Positions 8,811-17,672 of a stretch of DNA of 64,000 bases are shown piece by piece. The notes beneath the pieces were generated by a model that saw only the letters and a program-made list of their open reading frames with translations, was not told the DNA's origin and did no database searches. The stretch comes from Rs1 sp029027825 (GTDB taxonomy: Bacteria; Pseudomonadota; Gammaproteobacteria; Pseudomonadales; Balneatricaceae): assembly GCA_029027825.1 (NCBI GenBank), contig CP093399.1:4030001-4094000 (forward strand), read 5' to 3'. How positions within the stretch are numbered: position 1 is the first letter of the stretch; each line of letters opens with the position of its first letter. The position numbers and the translations under genes were made by a program.

Positions 8811-8835
8811 AGTTAAAAGAAGTTAAAAGAAGTTA
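8811..8835. repeat. 10-bp direct repeat before the IS
   Basis: Two and a half direct copies of AGTTAAAAGA lie 17 bases outside the left target duplication of the insertion sequence. They are not part of the element. They may reflect slippage in AT-rich DNA. Confidence 0.6.
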
Positions 8836-8856
8836 TGATATATTTTTTATCATTTA

Positions 8857-10501
8857 CCTGGATCCGTGACTTAAAAATCACAAATATTGTACCAAAGCCA
8901 TGCATCATCGGTGTTTACGCGGTAAAATCCCTCATTATTATACTCACCCAATCAGTGATGTTTTCAATGCGCACATTTAAGCTAGAACAATCCAAAACTG
9001 AAATCCTGTCCCCACATGCTGGATTAGCGTTAGTAGGTCATTATCTTAACCAGCAGACTACATTAAATAAAACCTCTCGCACCATATCTAAGCGCCATGG
9101 TATCTCAAATATAGACCTTATCCGTACCTATTTGGGTCAGATGTGTCTAGGAAAAAGCGACTTCGAAGCTGTAGAAAACTCTCGTCATGATCCTTTTTTT
9201 AAAGCCGCGATGGGCATCAAGCAATCCGTCTCTTCAGCAAGACTACGTCAGCGCTTTGATGAAGATGCTGCTCGATTGATCCCCCTTTTAGACGATGCTA
9301 GTGTGGAGTTCATGAAAAATGTTAAGGTGCCGATCAGCGGGTTATCGACTGGCCATGTGCCGCTAGATATTGATGTGTTTCCGATGGACAATAGTGACTC
9401 AAAGAAAGAAGGAGTGGCTTACACCTATAAAGGCCATGATGGTTACGCACCTATTGCTGCTTATCTTGGTCTTGAAGGCTGGTGTGTTACCTGTGAACTG
9501 CGTCCCGGTAATCAACATGCCAATAAAGAATTTCTTCATACTTTAGATAGGCTTCTACCTCGCGTTCGTTCACTGTGTGACAAACCTATATTACTTCGTT
9601 TAGACAGTGCTCATGATGCTGCAGAGAATCGAAAATATCTACATGAGCGCTCAGTCGATTACCTCATTAAATGGAACCCGCGTAAACATGATCCTTTGGA
9701 TTGGTATACAAAAGCGGAAACTGAAACAGTATGGTGTCACGAACGACCCGGTAAAATGGTGGCTATCTTTAGTGAAGCACTTGATGAAGAGCATTATGTA
9801 CGGCGAGTGATCAAAGTTGTTGTGCGTCAAAGTAATGCGAAAGGGCAGCTATTCCTTGAGCCTGAAATTGAGGTTGAAGGTTGGCTCACCACACTATCAG
9901 CTGATCTTATCGATGATCACGCACTTATTCAGCTGTATTGTGATCACGCTACATCAGAGCAGTTTCACAGTGAGTTTAAAACAGATCTAGACTTGGAACG
10001 ACTCCCTTCAGGCAAGTTTGATACCAATGATCTAGTCATGGCATTCGCTGTACTTGCTTACAATATGCTGCGCTATATGGGCCTTAAAGGGTTAATGGGA
10101 AAAGATGCCCCGGTTCGGCATAAAGCTAAGCGACGTCGGTTAAAAACGGTCATCCAAGAAATGATGTATATAGCCTGCAGGATGGTATCCAGTGGTAGAC
10201 GGCTTACACTTCGCTTTGGCAAGCATTGCCCTGGGTTCAAAGCGTTTACCTGTGTTTACGGCAGTACTTAACACAGTAAAGGGTCGTCAAATTTTACAAA
10301 AGAGTGCTTACGCAGGAAATGACTGTACCTGAAACTCAATAAAGAGCATGAGCATCTGGCAGAGTATCGTGAAATATTACGAAAATAGGGAGTACTAACC
10401 ATCTCGCCTTGATTTTGATTAGGTAAAACCTACGTTTTTAAAATCGATGCATCAAAATGCAGGGGGTGTCAACTTCATATTTATGAACTCACTGATTCAG
10501 G
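8857..10501 (+). mobile_element. Complete IS1380-family insertion sequence
   Basis: The element is 1645 bp. Its left end reads CCTGGATCCGTGACTTA, and the reverse complement of its right end reads CCTGAATCAGTGAGTTC, matching at 13 of 17 positions. The pentamer ATTTA flanks both ends (8852-8856 and 10502-10506), a clean target duplication of the size usual for this family, which suggests fairly recent insertion. One transposase gene fills most of it, leaving about 100 bases on the left and 230 on the right. It lies between the MTH1187 and phoQ genes and does not visibly interrupt a gene. Shorter elements at 5106, 19823 and 52387 share its ends. Confidence 0.85.
8958..10271 (+). CDS. IS1380-family transposase
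   Basis: This is a DDE-type transposase of about 437 residues (DDE_Tnp_1_4 class). The three acidic catalytic regions are visible: VFPMDNSDSKKEG (first Asp), ILLRLDSAHD (second Asp) and SEQFHSEFKTDLDLERLP (Glu). The C-terminal YNMLRYMGLKGL helix is also typical of the family. The open frame extends back to 8835, outside the insertion sequence, so the true start must be inside it. The ATG at 8958 or 8967 (MRTFKLEQSKTEI) fits best. The frame is unbroken, so the enzyme may be active and could also mobilise the related miniature elements in this window. Confidence 0.9.
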   Translation: MFSMRTFKLEQSKTEILSPHAGLALVGHYLNQQTTLNKTSRTISKRHGISNIDLIRTYLGQMCLGKSDFEAVENSRHDPFFKAAMGIKQSVSSARLRQRFDEDAARLIPLLDDASVEFMKNVKVPISGLSTGHVPLDIDVFPMDNSDSKKEGVAYTYKGHDGYAPIAAYLGLEGWCVTCELRPGNQHANKEFLHTLDRLLPRVRSLCDKPILLRLDSAHDAAENRKYLHERSVDYLIKWNPRKHDPLDWYTKAETETVWCHERPGKMVAIFSEALDEEHYVRRVIKVVVRQSNAKGQLFLEPEIEVEGWLTTLSADLIDDHALIQLYCDHATSEQFHSEFKTDLDLERLPSGKFDTNDLVMAFAVLAYNMLRYMGLKGLMGKDAPVRHKAKRRRLKTVIQEMMYIACRMVSSGRRLTLRFGKHCPGFKAFTCVYGST

Positions 10502-10593
10502 ATTTAATAATGGTTTAGATTATAGTCAGGTCATTTATTTGTAATTTTTTTTTACTCTAGGTTAGCCTGTGAAGACACAGCACTTATCAGGTA

Positions 10594-10705
10594 GTGTTTT
10601 GTTTTTCCTCTGTGCAGCGCAGCGCCTCTGTGTCCTCTGTGGTGAAAAAATCTTTAAAGGATTGGTTTTACCACAGAGGGCACAGAGGACACAGAGGACA
10701 CAGAG
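10594..10705. repeat. CACAGAG-rich inverted-repeat unit, copy 1
   Basis: The unit reads GTGTTTTGTTTTTCCTCTGTG, then CCTCTGTGTCCTCTGTGGTGAAAAAATC, a short centre, then ACCACAGAGG and several ACACAGAGG units, so it folds on itself. Its reverse complement matches 19711-19818 almost throughout, including the GCGCTGCGC block. It lies 92 bases beyond the IS. Similar CACAGAGG arrays occur between genes in many bacteria, with no settled function. Confidence 0.75.
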
Positions 10706-10762
10706 AAGAGATTAAAAGCATCTTTTGCTGTGGCGGAGAGACAAGGCTAATCAGGAATTAGA

Positions 10763-12142
10763 TTAGTGCTTGGGAAAGGTAATGCTGAATTTTGCTCCCC
10801 CCAGCGAAAACGAATCTTCTACTTCCAACTGACCATTGTATGAGCTTAGGATATCCACAGATACACTTAAGCCAATACCTTGCCCCGGCGCTGCCGAAGT
10901 ATCTGCACGCTCTCCGCGTTCTAAAATAATTTTACGCATATTTTCAGATACTCCTGCACCGTCATCTTCCAAAATAATGAACACATTGTCATTGTCGCTA
11001 TACAGTGAAACAGCGACTTCAGAGCGGCAATATTTGAAAGCATTTTCCAACATATTTCCCAGTATTTCCATTAAGTCACGCTCGTCAGCATTAATTTCTA
11101 CGTTGCGTTCTAGGTTCAAAATAACCCGCACTTCTTTTTCACGATATACCTTACCTAACGCTGATAAAATACGTTCTATAATAGGATTAGCTTGAACAGC
11201 CTTAGCTTTAGCGCCGTCACCAATACTTTTAACCGCTCTGGTGAGCTGGTATTGAATGATTTGATCCATACGCCTAATTTGTTCGCCAGCGACACTGAGG
11301 TAATCTTGGTAATCTAAATTTTCACTAGCCGCCCCCTGCAATACTGCTAATGGGGTTTTAAGGCTGTGTGCTAGGTCTGCCAAAGTGTTTCTATAGCGCT
11401 CTCTTTGCAACTTTTCAGCATTGAGTAAGTTATTTAAACTTTCGCGCATCGCATTGAGTTCAGTAGCGTACTCGCTATTCAACTGAGCGGCGCTACCTGA
11501 AGCGATCGCCTCTAAATCCGTCACCATTTTATCTAAAGGCAGCAAGCCTCTTTTCAATAGTAGATAGCAACCAATGACTAACAGCACCCATAATGCGCTT
11601 AAAAAACTGCTAAAAGTTAACCTATTATGCAGAATATCAGCATCCATTTGCCAGCTGGGCATCGCGATAATAAAGACATTGGCTGGTGCTTGGTTAGAAG
11701 AGTATAAATAAAAATCACTGAGCCGAACGAAGCGCTGGCCAGTATTATTTTTAAGCGCCGCCAGCCACTGTTCTGATCGCTGGTTATCATCGGCATAAAT
11801 TGGCGGCAGCTGTGTATAAGAAGACCTATTATTAGCTCTAAACACGGCGACTAATTCGGAGTTGTTACTATAGAAATAAAGATCTGTTTGCGCCGTTTGA
11901 CGCTGAGTTTTATAACAAGATAAAAGTTTTTCTGTTGCGACAGGCTGTTCACTACCAAGACACAAATTAAATATTTTATATTGGTGTTCAAACTGTTGCT
12001 GAATGATTTGTTGCTTACTTGCAATATAGCTGCGATCTAAGTACCAGCCTAGGGCCAACAAAGCAGTGATTAGTACCAGCGTAAAGGCAAATAGCAGCCG
12101 AAATTTAATCGACTTATATTTGCCTCTAAACCAATCTGTCAT
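10763..12142 (-). CDS. phoQ: PhoQ-like sensor histidine kinase
   Basis: This is a 459-residue inner-membrane kinase. The first membrane span is at about 15-33 and the second at about 175-195, enclosing a periplasmic sensor of about 140 residues. HAMP-like sequence, the phospho-acceptor helix LADLAHSLKTPLAVLQG (His near 262) and an ATPase domain with NMLENAFKYC (N box), EDDGAGV (G1) and GQGIGLSV (G2) follow. The SLKTPLAVLQ form of the H box is characteristic of PhoQ-type kinases. The start codon overlaps the stop of the upstream phoP by one base, so the two are translationally coupled. PhoQ senses low divalent cations, acid or cationic peptides in relatives; the signal here is inferred. Confidence 0.85.
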   Translation of the reverse strand: MTDWFRGKYKSIKFRLLFAFTLVLITALLALGWYLDRSYIASKQQIIQQQFEHQYKIFNLCLGSEQPVATEKLLSCYKTQRQTAQTDLYFYSNNSELVAVFRANNRSSYTQLPPIYADDNQRSEQWLAALKNNTGQRFVRLSDFYLYSSNQAPANVFIIAMPSWQMDADILHNRLTFSSFLSALWVLLVIGCYLLLKRGLLPLDKMVTDLEAIASGSAAQLNSEYATELNAMRESLNNLLNAEKLQRERYRNTLADLAHSLKTPLAVLQGAASENLDYQDYLSVAGEQIRRMDQIIQYQLTRAVKSIGDGAKAKAVQANPIIERILSALGKVYREKEVRVILNLERNVEINADERDLMEILGNMLENAFKYCRSEVAVSLYSDNDNVFIILEDDGAGVSENMRKIILERGERADTSAAPGQGIGLSVSVDILSSYNGQLEVEDSFSLGGAKFSITFPKH

Positions 12143-12822
12143 TAAGAGGTGCGAACTAGATCAAATCTATAACCCAAACCGCGCACAGTTGTAATTGGTG
12201 ACATGGTTTGATCTGGATCCAACTTCTGACGTAAGCGCCGGATGAATACTTCCAACACATTACTATCTCTATCGAAATCCTGATGGTACAAATGCTCTGT
12301 TAACTCAGCTTTTGAGACCGTTTTACCAGCGTGCATCATGAGGTACTCTAATGTGCGGTACTCATAGCTAGTGAGGTTAATCGGTCGACCTTCAAAAGCG
12401 ACCACACGGCCAACGGTGTCTAAAGTCAAACAACCAAATTCAAGCACCGGTTTGGCGTGCCCTGCGGCGCGTCTAAGGAGAGCATTTAATCGGGCCACTA
12501 GCTCTTCTATATGGAAAGGTTTTACTAAGAAGTCGTCGGCTCCTGCTTCTAGACCTTCTACCTTATCTTGCCACTCCCCTCTTGCTGTCAAAATCAAGAT
12601 TGGGAAGTTTCGCTCTGCAGCTCGCCACTGCTTTATTAAATCAACACCAGAAAGAGACGGCAAACCTAAATCAACTATAGTCAGATCGTAATTAAATTCA
12701 CATCCCATATATAGCGCTTCTCTACCATCACCTGTTTCTTCGATGGTATAGCCTCTTGATTCAAGTCCACTGACCAGTTGACGACGTAAATCTGCGTCGT
12801 CTTCTACGACCAATATAATCAT
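12142..12822 (-). CDS. phoP: PhoP-like response regulator, OmpR family
   Basis: This is a 226-residue two-domain transcription factor. The receiver (1-115) has the acidic pocket VEDDADLR, the phospho-acceptor Asp in LTIVDLGLPSLSG near 51, Thr in ILTARGEW and Lys in DDFLVKPFH. The C-terminal winged helix (about 125-222) has LTSYEYRTLEYLM, VLEVFIRRLRQKLD and ITTVRGLGYRF. AGGAG precedes the ATG. It is the first gene of the phoP-phoQ operon, with 829 bases of largely non-coding DNA upstream. It probably controls envelope and magnesium genes, by analogy with Pseudomonas and enteric PhoP; no target site was identified. Confidence 0.88.
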   Translation of the reverse strand: MIILVVEDDADLRRQLVSGLESRGYTIEETGDGREALYMGCEFNYDLTIVDLGLPSLSGVDLIKQWRAAERNFPILILTARGEWQDKVEGLEAGADDFLVKPFHIEELVARLNALLRRAAGHAKPVLEFGCLTLDTVGRVVAFEGRPINLTSYEYRTLEYLMMHAGKTVSKAELTEHLYHQDFDRDSNVLEVFIRRLRQKLDPDQTMSPITTVRGLGYRFDLVRTS

Positions 12823-13332
12823 CTCATTACTCCTGTAACTAGATTTTTAGTTGCTTCTTCACTCAGATTCTACTTAGGAGTGACAGAAAAAATGGTATTT
12901 TAAACAAACCTATTAATGAAACAAAACATACTACTACAGAGTGTTTCTATTGATTATGGGACCTCAGCATAACTACTGCATTTGGTATTACAGCGTTAAA
13001 AACAGGCTCATTTATATCAATAAGCCCATAAACAGGGCCACACTGCACTCAAAGTGAGGGATGTACCTAACTCCACTATTTCGCCTGTTTTTGCCTTGTC
13101 TTATCTGCATAAGCATACGTTATGCAGAACGCCTCATTAAATCAACTAGATTTGTTTTTAAATTTATTGTTTTTTATGACCTAATCTATAAAAATTAATG
13201 TGTAGTTAGCGCTCTAAAACGCTATCCGCTGCTAATTTTCAGGGCCTGCAGTCTATAACACTTTATCAGCTATCGTCTAGGGTTCAAACACCAATATACA
13301 CATGATAATGCTAAAGCATTCTTTTTTAAAAA
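12823..13332. other. Non-coding region between phoP and ilvD, with a decayed repeat
   Basis: This part of the 829-base gap holds the phoP promoter region and, at 12958-13135, a worn copy of the 162-bp miniature element listed separately. The rest (13140-13330) is AT-rich and shows no reading frame of substance, RNA gene or clear terminator. Confidence 0.6.
12958..13135. mobile_element. 162-bp-type miniature element, degenerate 178-bp copy
   Basis: It begins GGGACCTCAGCATAACTACTG and ends ACGTTATGCAGAACGCCTC. It keeps the internal blocks GCGTTAAAAACAGGCTCA, CCATAAACAGGG and CGCCTGTTTTTGCCTTGT of the family in the same order as the copy at 16660-16821. It has an extra stretch of about 20 bases in the middle and many point changes, so it is an old copy. 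Confidence 0.7.
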
Positions 13333-13620
13333 TCATCCTAAAATTTTAGAATCGCTTCCGCTTGCTACTCTACCATTACTTTCTCTTTTGTAAACGATAA
13401 TCAAGTAGTTATAAATATATTTATTGTAAATATTTTCAATTGTATTGTCATAAATTAGTAGCATTTTATTCAACCGATATAATACTTGACCACCAGAACA
13501 GGCCGAGCAGTATGTTCCTCTAGGATTAATCGCTGCCATACACTCTGTGTTCAATTTTATGGGACAATTGATGCTGTTTTTTCGAATATAGTCAAAGGTA
13601 TTGTCTGATATACTCAGCAA
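13333..13620 (-). CDS. Doubtful small ORF with cysteine pairs
   Basis: The frame encodes 95 residues from a TTG, with no good ribosome-binding site. Cysteines occur as NCP, TEC and YCSACSGG, which could suggest metal binding, but the C-terminal half is low-complexity Tyr/Asn/Ile-rich as expected from AT-rich non-coding DNA. I recognise no family. It is antisense to the ilvD leader and may be spurious. It is listed only because the region is otherwise empty. Confidence 0.15.
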   Translation of the reverse strand: MLSISDNTFDYIRKNSINCPIKLNTECMAAINPRGTYCSACSGGQVLYRLNKMLLIYDNTIENIYNKYIYNYLIIVYKRESNGRVASGSDSKILG

Positions 13621-13651
13621 ATAAATATTATTGATTATTTAAGGAATCAGC

Positions 13652-15496
13652 ATGCCTGTATACAGATCTAAAACATCCACCCACGGTAGGAATATGGCTG
13701 GTGCACGTGCACTTTGGCGCGCTACTGGCATGAAAGATGATGATTTTAGTAAGCCTATTATTGCTATATCTAACTCTTTTACTCAATTTGTACCTGGTCA
13801 TGTGCATTTAAAAGACATGGGACAGCTGGTCGCCAGAGAAATAGAAAAAGCCGGTGGTGTCGCTAAAGAGTTCAACACCATCGCCGTTGATGACGGCATT
13901 GCAATGGGCCACGATGGCATGCTCTACTCGCTGCCATCGCGCGACTTAATTGCCGACTCTGTAGAGTACATGGTTAATGCTCACTGTGCCGATGCACTAG
14001 TCTGTATTTCCAACTGTGACAAAATAACACCGGGCATGCTGATGGCTGCCATGCGTTTAAACATCCCGGTAATCTTTGTTTCTGGCGGACCAATGGAAGC
14101 CGGTAAAACCAAACTCTCTGAGCATAAACTAGACTTAGTCGATGCGATGGTCATCGCTGTTGATGATACCGCTTCCGATGAAAAAGTGGCTGAATATGAA
14201 CGTTCAGCATGCCCAACATGTGGCTCTTGCTCTGGTATGTTCACCGCCAATTCAATGAACTGCTTAGCGGAAGCGCTCGGTCTTGCCCTGCCAGGCAACG
14301 GAACTTTGCTAGCCACTCACGCCGACCGCAAGGAGTTATTTTTAGAGGCGGGAAGATCAATTGTCGGTATCACTAAAAGCTACTACGAAGATGACAATGA
14401 AGCGGTACTGCCTCGCAATATCGCCTGCATCAAAGCGTTTGAAAACGCCATGGCTCTAGACATCTGCATGGGCGGGTCTACCAATACAATTCTGCATTTA
14501 CTGGCGATCGCCCGTGAGGCCGAAATAGATTTCACTCTCACCCATATGGAAAAAATGTCACACGACATTCCGCAGCTGTGTAAAGTTGCCCCTAACTCGC
14601 CTCTATACCATATGGAAGATGTGCATCGAGCAGGCGGGATTTTTGCTATTTTAGGCGAATTAGACCGCGCAGGTAAAATCCACACTGATATCCCCACCAT
14701 TCACAGCGCAACGTTAAACGAAGGTCTCGATAAATGGGACATCATGCGCAATCCCAGTCCTGAGGTTCTGAAATTTTTCCGTGCGGGCCCCGCAGGTATC
14801 CCCACTCAAACTGCTTTCAGCCAGGCAACCCGCTGGAGCAAAGCTGATGGCGACAGAGTCTCAGGGTGCATTCGCTCACTGGAAAACGCTTATTCTTTGG
14901 AAGGTGGATTGGCGATACTTTACGGTAACATCGCCTTAGATGGTTGTGTGGTAAAAACGGCAGGTGTTGATGAGTCTATTTTAGTCTTTGAAGGCACAGC
15001 CCATGTCACGGAATCTCAAGATGAAGCGGTGGCCAACATTCTTGCCGATAAGGTGAAACCAGGTGATATTATCATCGTGCGCTACGAGGGACCGAAAGGC
15101 GGCCCTGGCATGCAAGAAATGCTATATCCGACCTCTTACATCAAGTCCAAGGGACTGGGCAAAGCTTGTGCACTATTAACTGACGGTAGATTTTCTGGCG
15201 GCACTTCGGGACTTTCAATCGGTCACGTTTCTCCGGAAGCTGCAGGTGGTGGTGCGATTGGCCTGATCGAAGATGGTGACAAAATTCTTATCGACATACC
15301 TAACCGGGGAATTAATTTACTGATTTCCGATAGCGAACTAGCTGAGCGCCGCACTGCGATGGAAGCTAGAGGAAAACTAGCCTGGAAGCCGGTAAAACCT
15401 CGTCCTCGCAAAGTATCCACTTCACTTAAGGCCTACGCCCTACTTGCTACGTCGGCAGATAAGGGAGCTGTTCGCGACGTATCCATGCTGGACTAG
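13652..15496 (+). CDS. ilvD: Dihydroxy-acid dehydratase
   Basis: IlvD dehydrates 2,3-dihydroxy-isovalerate and -methylvalerate to the 2-keto acids in valine, isoleucine and leucine synthesis. The 614-residue length is standard for the enteric-type 4Fe-4S enzyme. The iron-sulfur and active-site cysteines are in CISNCDKITPG (near 120) and ACPTCGSCSGMFTANSMNCL (near 190). MGGSTNTILHLLA and the C-terminal TDGRFSGGTSGLSIGHVSPEA (catalytic Ser region) are also intact. It starts MPVYRSKTSTHGRNMAGARALWRATG as expected, with AAGGAA before the ATG. It is monocistronic, ending before the strong bidirectional terminator at 15602-15639. No attenuator peptide was identified. Confidence 0.97.
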   Translation: MPVYRSKTSTHGRNMAGARALWRATGMKDDDFSKPIIAISNSFTQFVPGHVHLKDMGQLVAREIEKAGGVAKEFNTIAVDDGIAMGHDGMLYSLPSRDLIADSVEYMVNAHCADALVCISNCDKITPGMLMAAMRLNIPVIFVSGGPMEAGKTKLSEHKLDLVDAMVIAVDDTASDEKVAEYERSACPTCGSCSGMFTANSMNCLAEALGLALPGNGTLLATHADRKELFLEAGRSIVGITKSYYEDDNEAVLPRNIACIKAFENAMALDICMGGSTNTILHLLAIAREAEIDFTLTHMEKMSHDIPQLCKVAPNSPLYHMEDVHRAGGIFAILGELDRAGKIHTDIPTIHSATLNEGLDKWDIMRNPSPEVLKFFRAGPAGIPTQTAFSQATRWSKADGDRVSGCIRSLENAYSLEGGLAILYGNIALDGCVVKTAGVDESILVFEGTAHVTESQDEAVANILADKVKPGDIIIVRYEGPKGGPGMQEMLYPTSYIKSKGLGKACALLTDGRFSGGTSGLSIGHVSPEAAGGGAIGLIEDGDKILIDIPNRGINLLISDSELAERRTAMEARGKLAWKPVKPRPRKVSTSLKAYALLATSADKGAVRDVSMLD

Positions 15497-15501
15497 TTAA
15501 T

Positions 15502-15548
15502 TGGGACCTCTGTATAACTCTGCGCTCGCAACGTTAGATGGAGGTCTG
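15502..15548. mobile_element. Short 47-bp derivative of the 162-bp miniature element
   Basis: It consists of little more than the two ends joined: GGGACCTCTGTATAACTCTG and GCTCGCAACGTTAGATGGAGGTC. It looks like an internal-deletion product of the element seen at 16660-16821 and 27992-28153. It lies just after the ilvD stop codon. Confidence 0.55.
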
Positions 15549-15601
15549 TTAATTAGCAGAGGACGCCTTTACCGATCAGGCCTCTCTCAATTTCAATTTC
15601 A

Positions 15602-15639
15602 AGACCATAAAAAAGGGCGAGTGCCCTTTTTTATGGTCT
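15602..15639. terminator. Strong bidirectional terminator between ilvD and the DHH gene
   Basis: A perfect 17-bp stem (AGACCATAAAAAAGGGC with its complement) encloses the loop GAGT. The A-run and T-run lie inside the arms, so it can act as an intrinsic terminator for transcription from either side. It separates the convergent ilvD and DHH genes. Confidence 0.9.
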
Positions 15640-15668
15640 GTCTTAAATTTAGCAACTAATCCTCTGCA

Positions 15669-16598
15669 TTAGCCATCTGCATTAATCGTTTCAATTAACT
15701 CGTTTAAAACAGATTCCGCTTTATCATTATCTATCTGGCATGTACCGGCCGCTTCGTGACCACCGCCACCGTATTTAAGCATCAGCTCTCCGACATTGGT
15801 CTTAGAGGAGCGATTAAAGATAGATTTGCCAGTGGCATAGACGGTGTTTTGCTTTTTCACACCCCAAATCTTATGAATGGAAATATTCACTTCAGGAAAA
15901 AGCGCATAAATCATAAACCGATTACCGGCCCATATTTCTTCTTCCTCTAGTAGATTTAACACCACCAGATTATCAAACACTTGCGAACATCGCTTAATTT
16001 GCTCAACGAACTTAATTTGTTGCTCCATATAGAGCTCAACGCGTTCTTGCACATCTGGCAACTGTAGAATTTTGTCGATATTATGATCTTTACAATAATC
16101 AATCAAATCCATCATCAATTCATAGTTTGAGATTCTAAATTCACGAAACCTGCCTAAGCCAGTGCGCGCATCCATTAAGAAATTTAACAGCGACCAACCT
16201 TGAGGGTCGAGAATATCATGACGTTCATATTGAGCGGAGTCGCCAATATCTACGGCAATTAACATCTCCTCCCACTCCCTGGGGAACACCTCAAAACCAC
16301 CATAGTATTCGAACACTACTCGCGCTGCAGATGGCGCCGCTGCATCAATAATGTGATTATCTGCTTTTTCATTGCGTATCGTTTCAGATAAGTGATGATC
16401 AAATGCCATATAAACACTGGAGATATAAGGTAGATTAGTCGTAATATCCCGCTCTGAAACATCGACAGTTCCATCTTGCATGTCTTTTGGATGGACGAAT
16501 TTGATGTCATCAACCAAGTCTAAGTGCTTGAGCAATACTGCGCAGACCAGGCCATCAAAATCACTACGGGTTACTAAACGATATTTTGTATCTGTCAC
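15669..16598 (-). CDS. DHH-family phosphoesterase
   Basis: The protein has about 309 residues. The N-terminal DHH domain shows SDFDGLVCAVLL (motif I-like D), the signature FDHHLSE near residue 105, and DIGDSAQY; a DHHA1-type glycine-rich end, MLKYGGGGHEAAGTCQ, closes it. This superfamily includes RecJ, nanoRNase/pAp phosphatase and exopolyphosphatase-like enzymes that hydrolyse phosphodiesters with manganese. The specific substrate is not evident. Proteins of this form are often labelled exopolyphosphatase-related without proof. The GTG at 16598 (MTDTKYRLVTRSDFDG) is preferred, having AGAGG upstream; a GTG at 16625 would add nine residues without such a site. Confidence 0.8.
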   Translation of the reverse strand: MTDTKYRLVTRSDFDGLVCAVLLKHLDLVDDIKFVHPKDMQDGTVDVSERDITTNLPYISSVYMAFDHHLSETIRNEKADNHIIDAAAPSAARVVFEYYGGFEVFPREWEEMLIAVDIGDSAQYERHDILDPQGWSLLNFLMDARTGLGRFREFRISNYELMMDLIDYCKDHNIDKILQLPDVQERVELYMEQQIKFVEQIKRCSQVFDNLVVLNLLEEEEIWAGNRFMIYALFPEVNISIHKIWGVKKQNTVYATGKSIFNRSSKTNVGELMLKYGGGGHEAAGTCQIDNDKAESVLNELIETINADG

Positions 16599-16659
16599 TG
16601 AAACTGCCCTCTGATCAAAATTCACACATCAAGTAAAAAAATCAACTTACTAGTATTCC

Positions 16660-16821
16660 GAGACATCTGCATAACTACTGCGCTCGGTAATACGGCGTTA
16701 AAAACCGGCTCAATATGCTCATTTACACCAGTAATACCCATAAACAGGGGCACACTGACTCCGCTATCTCGCCGGTTTTTGCCTTGTATTACCTTCGCTC
16801 GCAACGTTATGCAGAGGTCTC
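16660..16821 (-). mobile_element. 162-bp miniature inverted-repeat element, copy in reverse orientation
   Basis: The ends GAGACATCTGCATAAC and GTTATGCAGAGGTCTC are near-perfect 16-bp inverted repeats. The inside includes CGGCGTTAAAAACCGGCTCA and CGCCGGTTTTTGCCTTGTA, themselves partly complementary. The copy at 27992-28153 has exactly the same length and nearly the same sequence in the opposite orientation. Open frames crossing it are not genes. It lies between the DHH and trmB genes. Confidence 0.85.
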
Positions 16822-16958
16822 TTTCCCTCATTTAAATATAGATCTTAAAATTACATTTGCAATATTACAGATCAATTTTAACTTTGAGTCACCAGCAAGC
16901 AGATTAAATATACTCCACTATATCAACACATCACATGCTTATTAGAAGAATCGGTTAA

Positions 16959-17672
16959 TTAAGATGGGTGCTGTTCCACCTGACGTAGGTAGATCAAATC
17001 CCAAACTCCATGACCTAATTTTTCACCGCGACGCTGAAACTTAGTAACCGGCCGCGTTTCAGGTTGGGGTGAATAGTTATTTGCTCCCGCTTTATTACTA
17101 AAACCCGCAGCTTGTTCCATTATTTCCATCATATGCTCAGCATAATTCTGCCAATCTGTGGCCATATGAAAACAGCCGTCTACTAGCAGCTTAGCTTTAA
17201 TCGTTTGCGCAAAGTCGGCTTGTACTATCCGTCTTTTGTGATGCTTCTTTTTATGCCAGGGATCGGGAAAAAATAACTGCAGTGTATGCAGTGAATTATC
17301 TGGGATACAATCAGCTAATACTTCGATCGCATCTTCTGCGTAGATGCGAATATTAGTTAAGTTTTCTTCCGCTATTCTAGATAGCAGACGGCCGACACCA
17401 GGCTTATGTACCTCAATCCCAATGAAATTCATCTCGGGAGCAGCTTTAGCCATAGAGACCAGAGATTCCCCCATGCCAAAGCCAATTTCTAAAACGGTGG
17501 GCGCTTCTCGTCCAAATACTTCACAAAAGTCGATTAACCCATCTTTCACCTCTAAGCCAAATATCGGCCACACTTCTTGTAGCGCTTTCTCTTGCCCTAA
17601 GGTGGTTCTTCCCGCGCGCATTACAAAACTGCGGATGGTTCGGTGATGTTGCCTGTTCTCTTTCTCTGTCAT
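16959..17672 (-). CDS. trmB: tRNA (guanine-N7)-methyltransferase
   Basis: TrmB methylates G46 in the tRNA variable loop using S-adenosylmethionine. The protein (about 237 residues) has the SAM-binding motif LEIGFGMGESL, the acidic IGIEVHKPGVGRLL, the signature LFFPDPWHKKKHHKRRIVQ (near 150) and the C-terminal TKFQRRGEKLGHGVWDL. The ATG at 17672 (MTEKENRQHHRTIRSF) is chosen over a TTG four codons earlier. It follows the DUF423 gene on the same strand, with about 110 bases between them, and could have its own promoter. Confidence 0.95.
   Translation of the reverse strand: MTEKENRQHHRTIRSFVMRAGRTTLGQEKALQEVWPIFGLEVKDGLIDFCEVFGREAPTVLEIGFGMGESLVSMAKAAPEMNFIGIEVHKPGVGRLLSRIAEENLTNIRIYAEDAIEVLADCIPDNSLHTLQLFFPDPWHKKKHHKRRIVQADFAQTIKAKLLVDGCFHMATDWQNYAEHMMEIMEQAAGFSNKAGANNYSPQPETRPVTKFQRRGEKLGHGVWDLIYLRQVEQHPS

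Noticed and set aside
10594..10705. CRISPR-like array in the CACAGAG repeats
   Set aside because: Units are adjacent, short and inverted around a centre, with no unique spacers and no cas genes near.
16622..16831. 69-codon frame on the minus strand upstream of the DHH gene
   Set aside because: It runs through the 162-bp miniature element, and the same peptide recurs in the other copy, so it is repeat-derived and not a gene.
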